Source of the DNA: Spartobacteria bacterium
Lineage (GTDB): Bacteria > Verrucomicrobiota > Verrucomicrobiia > Chthoniobacterales > UBA10450
DNA: 56,000 nt
NCBI GenBank assembly: GCA_021325495.1
Contig: JAJPGZ010000005.1
Coordinates: 1 to 56,000, forward strand
Direction: 5' to 3'
The notes below the pieces were generated by a model. It was not told the origin of the DNA and did not search any database. It saw nothing but the letters and a program-made list of their open reading frames with translations. This document shows positions 53,757 through 56,000 of this stretch, piece by piece; positions within the stretch are counted from its first letter, which is position 1; each line of letters begins with the position of its first letter. The position numbers were made by a program, and so were the translations under genes.

Positions 53757-53914
53757 ATTTCAGGGCAAAAATTGCGATCGTGTTTCTATGCGCGGCGATT
53801 TGCGCATTGTCCGTGAGTTTGATTCCGCGACGCGAACAAACGCAACCGCGCCGCGATCAAACCACGCCGGTAAAATTACACGAGCCGCAGCGTGTCGAGT
53901 GGTTGCTGGTTTAG
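53753..53914 (+). CDS. Small exported or anchored protein (53 aa)
   Basis: A 53-residue protein, MNFRAKIAIVFLCAAICALS at the N-terminus, with one hydrophobic segment followed by a charged, proline-containing tail (RREQTQPRRDQTTPVKLHEP). Start overlaps the DUF971 stop (ATGA). It is below the usual length cut-off; its tight coupling supports reality. It may be a lipoprotein-like or single-helix membrane peptide. Ends overlapping the convergent mannose-6-phosphate isomerase gene by four bases. Confidence 0.6.
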   Translation: MNFRAKIAIVFLCAAICALSVSLIPRREQTQPRRDQTTPVKLHEPQRVEWLLV

Positions 53915-54858
53915 CGCGGGATCGTAATCCGCAGGAGCGAAGTTTCGTCGGCGCGGGAATGTAATTGTCGATCCTGCAAGCAGGCGGGGATGAGCGCGAA
54001 CTCGCCCGGCCGAAGATCGACATCGACGCACCGGACCAGGCCGGTGAGGCAAAAGATGATCGCGAATTCTCCTTGCGGCGTGACATCGCGCGGCGTCTCC
54101 AAGATCCATTTGCGGATCTCGAACAATTTGTTAGTCACGAGCAAATCGCCATCGGGTTTAACGAGGGCAGGCGTTACGTCGTTGAAATCGATCGAACGCA
54201 GTGCTTGATCGACATGCAGCTGTCGCGGCTGTCCGGTGTCGTCTTTTCGGTTCCAATCGAAAACGCGAAAGGTCGTGTCACTGTTCTCTTGAATTTCCAC
54301 GAGCACATTGCCGGCGCCGATTCCATGAAACCGTCCGGCCGGCAAAAACATGGCGTCGCCGGCTTTAACCGAAATGCGGTGGACGAGATCGGCCACTGAT
54401 CCGGCTTGCACGGCTTCGGAAAATTCCTCGCGCGTAACGGCGCGGCCCAAGCCGACAAACAGTTTCGAGCCGGACAAAGCGGAGGCGACGTACCAGAATT
54501 CGGTTTTGGGTTCGCCGCCTAACGAGCGGGCGATATTGGCGGGCGGATGGACCTGAAGCGACAGCTGCTCGTGCGCATCGAGCAGTTTAATAAGCAAAGG
54601 AAACCGAGGCGTGTCGTCGACATCGCCGAAAAGTAATTGTCGATCTTGCACCCAGAGTTCGTGCAGGGTGCGGTCGCGCAACGGCCCGTGGCGAACGACG
54701 CTTTGCGCTTCTTCGCGATCGACGATTTCCCACGATTCGCCAATCAGGAGATCCTCGGGCAAATGTTTTTGGTAGAGCGATTCCAGCCGGCGGCCGCCCC
54801 AGATTCGCTCCATGAAAACGGGCTCGAAGGTGAGGGGAGATGTGATTTGCAAAGACAT
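53911..54858 (-). CDS. manA: Mannose-6-phosphate isomerase, class I
   Basis: A 315-residue type I phosphomannose isomerase that interconverts mannose-6-phosphate and fructose-6-phosphate. ATG at 54858 gives the typical start MSLQITSPLTFEPVFMERIWGG split across residues 1-22. Zinc ligands in LSLQVHPP and KTEFWYVA, and an active-site arginine region in the cupin core are seen. Feeds GDP-mannose or surface glycan synthesis, consistent with the glycosyltransferases upstream in the window. Four motif copies (or near-copies) lie in the gene. Confidence 0.93.
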   Translation of the reverse strand: MSLQITSPLTFEPVFMERIWGGRRLESLYQKHLPEDLLIGESWEIVDREEAQSVVRHGPLRDRTLHELWVQDRQLLFGDVDDTPRFPLLIKLLDAHEQLSLQVHPPANIARSLGGEPKTEFWYVASALSGSKLFVGLGRAVTREEFSEAVQAGSVADLVHRISVKAGDAMFLPAGRFHGIGAGNVLVEIQENSDTTFRVFDWNRKDDTGQPRQLHVDQALRSIDFNDVTPALVKPDGDLLVTNKLFEIRKWILETPRDVTPQGEFAIIFCLTGLVRCVDVDLRPGEFALIPACLQDRQLHSRADETSLLRITIPR

Positions 54859-54919
54859 CGTCGCCAACGTTGAACACCCCGCGTCCAACGTCCAATGTCG
54901 AATTCAGAATAGATTGAAC

Positions 54920-55408
54920 ATGTCGATGAAACGTTTCGTCAGTAAGTGGGTGCCGGTGATCGCGTGGATGATTTTGATTTTTGCAGGGTCGACGGACGCG
55001 CTTTCGGCCGAGCATACGTCGCGATTTTTGATTCCATTTCTGCGGTGGCTCGATCCGCAGATTTCATTTCAAACGATCGCGGCGATTCATTTTGCACTGC
55101 GGAAGCTGGGGCATCTTACGGAGTACGCCATTCTGGCGGCGTTGTTATGGCGGGCGTTGCGCGACTGGCTAAGATCGACATCTTCATTTGCGGTCACGTT
55201 GATGGCATTGGGAACAGCCGCCTTGTTTGCGGTGTCGGACGAATTCCATCAATCGTTTGTGCCGACGCGCACGCCCTCGGAGCATGATGTGGTGATCGAC
55301 ATTTGCGGCGGAATCATTGGCCTAACGATTTGTTTATTGCTGGCGCGCCGGAAAGTCGCGTTTGCCATGCCAGGGGAAACGCGCGAAGATCGGCCTTCGA
55401 AAATCTGA
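54920..55408 (+). CDS. VanZ-family membrane protein
   Basis: A 162-residue VanZ-like protein with four helices (about 9-24, 55-75, 88-110, 130-148). The typical segments are FAGSTDALSAEHTSRF, LRKLGHLTEYAILAALLWRAL (partly) and SDEFHQSFVPTRTPSEHDVVIDICGG (partly). VanZ gives low-level teicoplanin resistance in enterococci, but the function in Gram-negatives is unknown. ATG at 54920; 54926 alternative. Single gene before the tRNA pair. Confidence 0.93.
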   Translation: MSMKRFVSKWVPVIAWMILIFAGSTDALSAEHTSRFLIPFLRWLDPQISFQTIAAIHFALRKLGHLTEYAILAALLWRALRDWLRSTSSFAVTLMALGTAALFAVSDEFHQSFVPTRTPSEHDVVIDICGGIIGLTICLLLARRKVAFAMPGETREDRPSKI

Positions 55409-55410
55409 GC

Positions 55411-55483
55411 GGGGGCATAGCTCAGTTGGTAGAGCGCCAGCTTTGCAAGCTGGAAGTCAGGGGTTCGAATCCCCTTGCCTCCA
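55411..55483 (+). tRNA. tRNA-Ala (TGC)
   Basis: A complete cloverleaf: acceptor GGGGGCA / TGCCTCC with one G-T pair, D-arm GCTC...GAGC, anticodon loop with TGC (TTTGCAA), TΨC arm GGGGTTCGAATCCCC. A73 is the discriminator. CCA is not encoded in tandem after it. Immediately downstream is a terminator whose stem reuses the 3' acceptor strand. Confidence 0.96.
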
Positions 55484-55507
55484 TTTCGCCGAAATGGAGG
55501 CTTCTTT
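55477..55507 (+). terminator. Intrinsic terminator overlapping the tRNA-Ala 3' end
   Basis: A perfect 11-bp stem GCCTCCATTTC / GAAATGGAGGC with GCC loop, followed by TTCTTT. Its 5' strand is the last seven bases of the tRNA acceptor strand plus the next four bases, so the structure competes with tRNA folding until processed. Confidence 0.7.
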
Positions 55508-55539
55508 AAATGGGAAACCGACTCGGATGGGCGGGAGCC

Positions 55540-55555
55540 AATCCCCTTGCCTCCA
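55540..55555 (+). repeat. 16-base copy of the tRNA-Ala 3' end
   Basis: AATCCCCTTGCCTCCA occurs at 55468-55483 (the 3' end of the tRNA-Ala) and again 72 bases downstream at 55540-55555. Such duplications of tRNA 3' ends arise from site-specific integration. No integrase or element is present, so this is either an old attachment-site scar or part of a duplicated tRNA. Confidence 0.5.
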
Positions 55556-55610
55556 AATCACATTGCCAATTCGGCGCAGGTGATTAACGTGAGCGCTCGC
55601 AAATTTTCTC

Positions 55611-55687
55611 GGGCCTGTAGCTCAGTTGGTTAGAGCACGCGCTTGATAAGCGCGGGGTCAAAGGTTCAAATCCTTTCAGGCCCACCA
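55611..55687 (+). tRNA. tRNA-Ile (GAT)
   Basis: A complete cloverleaf: acceptor GGGCCTG / CAGGCCC, anticodon loop TTGATAA with GAT, TΨC arm AAAGGTTCAAATCCTTT. The body ends at 55684 and an encoded CCA occupies 55685-55687. Together with tRNA-Ala it forms the pair usually found within rRNA operons, here in the reversed order Ala-Ile and with no rRNA seen in the window. Confidence 0.96.
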
Positions 55688-55733
55688 ATTTGGTTCGTTA
55701 GGGAAACGTCGCGCGACGGAGTCATTATTAGAT

Positions 55734-55773
55734 GTTTTGGCGAGCCGCCAAAACCAACAGGCCAGCGGCCTGT
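55734..55773. terminator. Two tandem stem-loops after tRNA-Ile
   Basis: First stem GTTTTGGCG / CGCCAAAAC with AGC loop (55734-55754), second stem ACAGGCC / GGCCTGT with AGC loop (55757-55773). They follow the tRNA-Ile by about 50 bases; both have the same AGC loop. The likely role is transcription stop or processing. Confidence 0.5.
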
Positions 55774-55790
55774 GCTCCCCAGAAAAGAAA

Positions 55791-55828
55791 AATGCCGGAT
55801 GTCGATCTTGAAATCGTCATCCGGCATT
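55791..55828. terminator. 11-bp stem-loop with a dispersed-motif copy in its loop
   Basis: Stem AATGCCGGATG / CATCCGGCATT, loop of 16 bases. The motif TGTCGATCTT begins at the last two bases of the left stem and runs into the loop, so the motif is displayed by the hairpin. Followed by AGTCGATG, no T-run; A-rich stretch on the left (AAAAGAAA) would serve a transcript from the other strand. Confidence 0.5.
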
Positions 55829-56000
55829 AGTCGATGTGCAGCAAATACTGAATTGTGCGTTACCTGTGGTTTCTTTGAACCTCACTTACTTTCGTTTGTG
55901 AGGGTTTAACGGCATGTCTGAGTTCTCGAGAGACCTCAGATTTAGCCGTCGACCTGTGCCTACCGGCAAAGTCGGAAGTCAAAATTCAAAAGGAAGAAAT
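55829..56000. other. Non-coding tail, start of next gene expected beyond window
   Basis: No protein gene or RNA is recognised here. The window ends with AAAAGGAAGAAAT, a good ribosome-binding site, so a gene on the plus strand probably starts immediately outside. Confidence 0.4.

Larger units (their letters stand above)
2389..55327. repeat. Second dispersed motif GCCTAACG(A), 46 exact copies
   Basis: Counted by eye on both strands: starts at 2389, 2546, 5597, 6131, 8178, 12566, 14326, 15140, 15723, 17672, 19838, 20146, 21558, 22145, 23697, 24301, 24513, 27737, 27935, 30035, 30853, 30948, 31505, 33316, 33508, 34378, 34852, 35191, 35596, 36000, 36419, 36848, 37595, 38397, 40014, 42766, 44255, 45305, 45744, 46876, 50190, 51157, 51760, 53199, 54517, 55320. 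At least 25 more near-copies (GCCTAACA, CCCTAACG) exist. It uses the CTA/TTA-type codons that are rare elsewhere in these genes. Confidence 0.85.
655..55809. repeat. Dispersed 10-mer AAGATCGACA, 81 exact copies across the window
   Basis: Counted by eye. Forward copies start at 655, 6821, 7819, 9090, 9178, 9641, 11949, 14520, 16110, 22071, 22630, 23215, 24189, 24351, 25734, 26356, 26539, 27898, 27913, 29307, 29965, 30250, 31168, 32420, 33471, 33825, 35819, 37566, 37830, 37990, 39211, 39578, 40752, 42710, 43524, 44140, 44713, 45252, 47096, 50737, 52447, 54013, 55171. Reverse copies start at 2357, 3171, 3535, 4990, 6887, 7127, 8599, 12170, 12693, 17718, 18943, 23830, 24640, 25940, 27006, 28604, 29506, 30530, 34948, 35237, 35427, 36458, 37004, 39990, 41176, 45110, 45632, 46622, 47564, 48698, 49141, 49163, 52033, 52825, 53044, 53269, 54638, 55800. 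Base 11 is A or T in all but three. Confidence 0.9.

Noticed and set aside
55411-55687. An rRNA operon around the tRNA-Ala/tRNA-Ile pair
   Set aside because: No 16S or 23S sequence is seen on either side; VanZ precedes, and only hairpins and a short tail follow within the window.
655-55809. The 10-mer as a CRISPR or tandem repeat array
   Set aside because: Copies are scattered singly at irregular distances in both orientations and lie in coding sequence; there is no spacer structure or cas gene.
655-55809. The 10-mer as a codon-usage artefact of a frequent tripeptide such as Lys-Ile-Asp
   Set aside because: It occurs in all frames, on both strands and between genes, encoding different tripeptides in each frame.
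655-55809. The 10-mer as a ribosome-binding site
   Set aside because: Only a few copies are near starts, and nearly half lie antisense to the local gene. It also lacks an AGGAGG-like core.
55643-55909. 88-codon frame across tRNA-Ile and the hairpins
   Set aside because: It runs through the tRNA and the stem-loops and has no protein-like composition.

Overview
The window looks like chromosome of a free-living Gram-negative bacterium. Gene content (an orphan MacB-like permease of the kind common in Acidobacteria and Verrucomicrobia, many signal-peptide and lipoprotein genes, a di-haem cytochrome, POT peptide permease, NDH-2, DUF72/DUF885/DUF971 proteins) and the moderately GC-rich, densely packed layout suggest a soil Verrucomicrobiota of the Chthoniobacterales type. 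That assignment is inference; there is no rRNA in the window. I see no phage, insertion sequence, integrase or CRISPR array.

Layout. 1-3.9 kb: the 3' part of thiC, a HicB/HicA toxin-antitoxin pair and small secreted or membrane proteins. 3.9-9.6 kb: orphan FtsX/MacB-type permease, NIPSNAP, a secreted protein, DUF4256 and MOSC proteins. 9.7-14.5 kb: TolB-N/TPR protein, PhzF, and a UBP zinc finger next to a cNMP-binding/thioredoxin-reductase-like flavoprotein. 14.5-24.5 kb: RND efflux pump, LysR regulator, CsbD, NDH-2 and a lipoprotein hydrolase preceded by tiny ORFs. Three copies of a LysR-type dyad sit in front of these units, so this looks like a clustered LysR regulon. 24.7-32.5 kb: a secreted glycogen-binding-like (CBM48) domain, aminotransferase, 2-hydroxyacid dehydrogenase and VOC operon, POT transporter, cupin, and a GreA-like and TPR operon. 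32.5-39.7 kb: acyltransferase, gluconokinase, GNAT, creatininase-family protein, membrane protein, methyltransferase, HD protein, FMN reductase and glycosyltransferase. 39.7-45.1 kb: O-antigen-ligase-like protein, CBM48-esterase and DUF72. 45-50 kb: a tight five-gene minus-strand operon with a di-haem cytochrome and a DUF885 protein. 50-55.4 kb: a PKD/Pro-Thr-rich secreted protein, YggS, DUF971, mannose-6-phosphate isomerase and VanZ. 55.4-56 kb: tRNA-Ala and tRNA-Ile with several hairpins.

The most striking signal is not a gene. A 10-mer, AAGATCGACA (11th base almost always A or T), occurs 81 times exactly by my hand count, 43 in one orientation and 38 in the other, against a random expectation near 0.1. 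It lies in coding DNA in all reading frames and is enriched between genes. A second, unrelated motif, GCCTAACG (usually GCCTAACGA), occurs 46 times against about 1.7 expected. Density, even strand balance and frame independence resemble the DNA uptake sequences of Neisseria and Pasteurellaceae, but no such system is known to me in this kind of organism. The function is inference; the repetition is directly visible.
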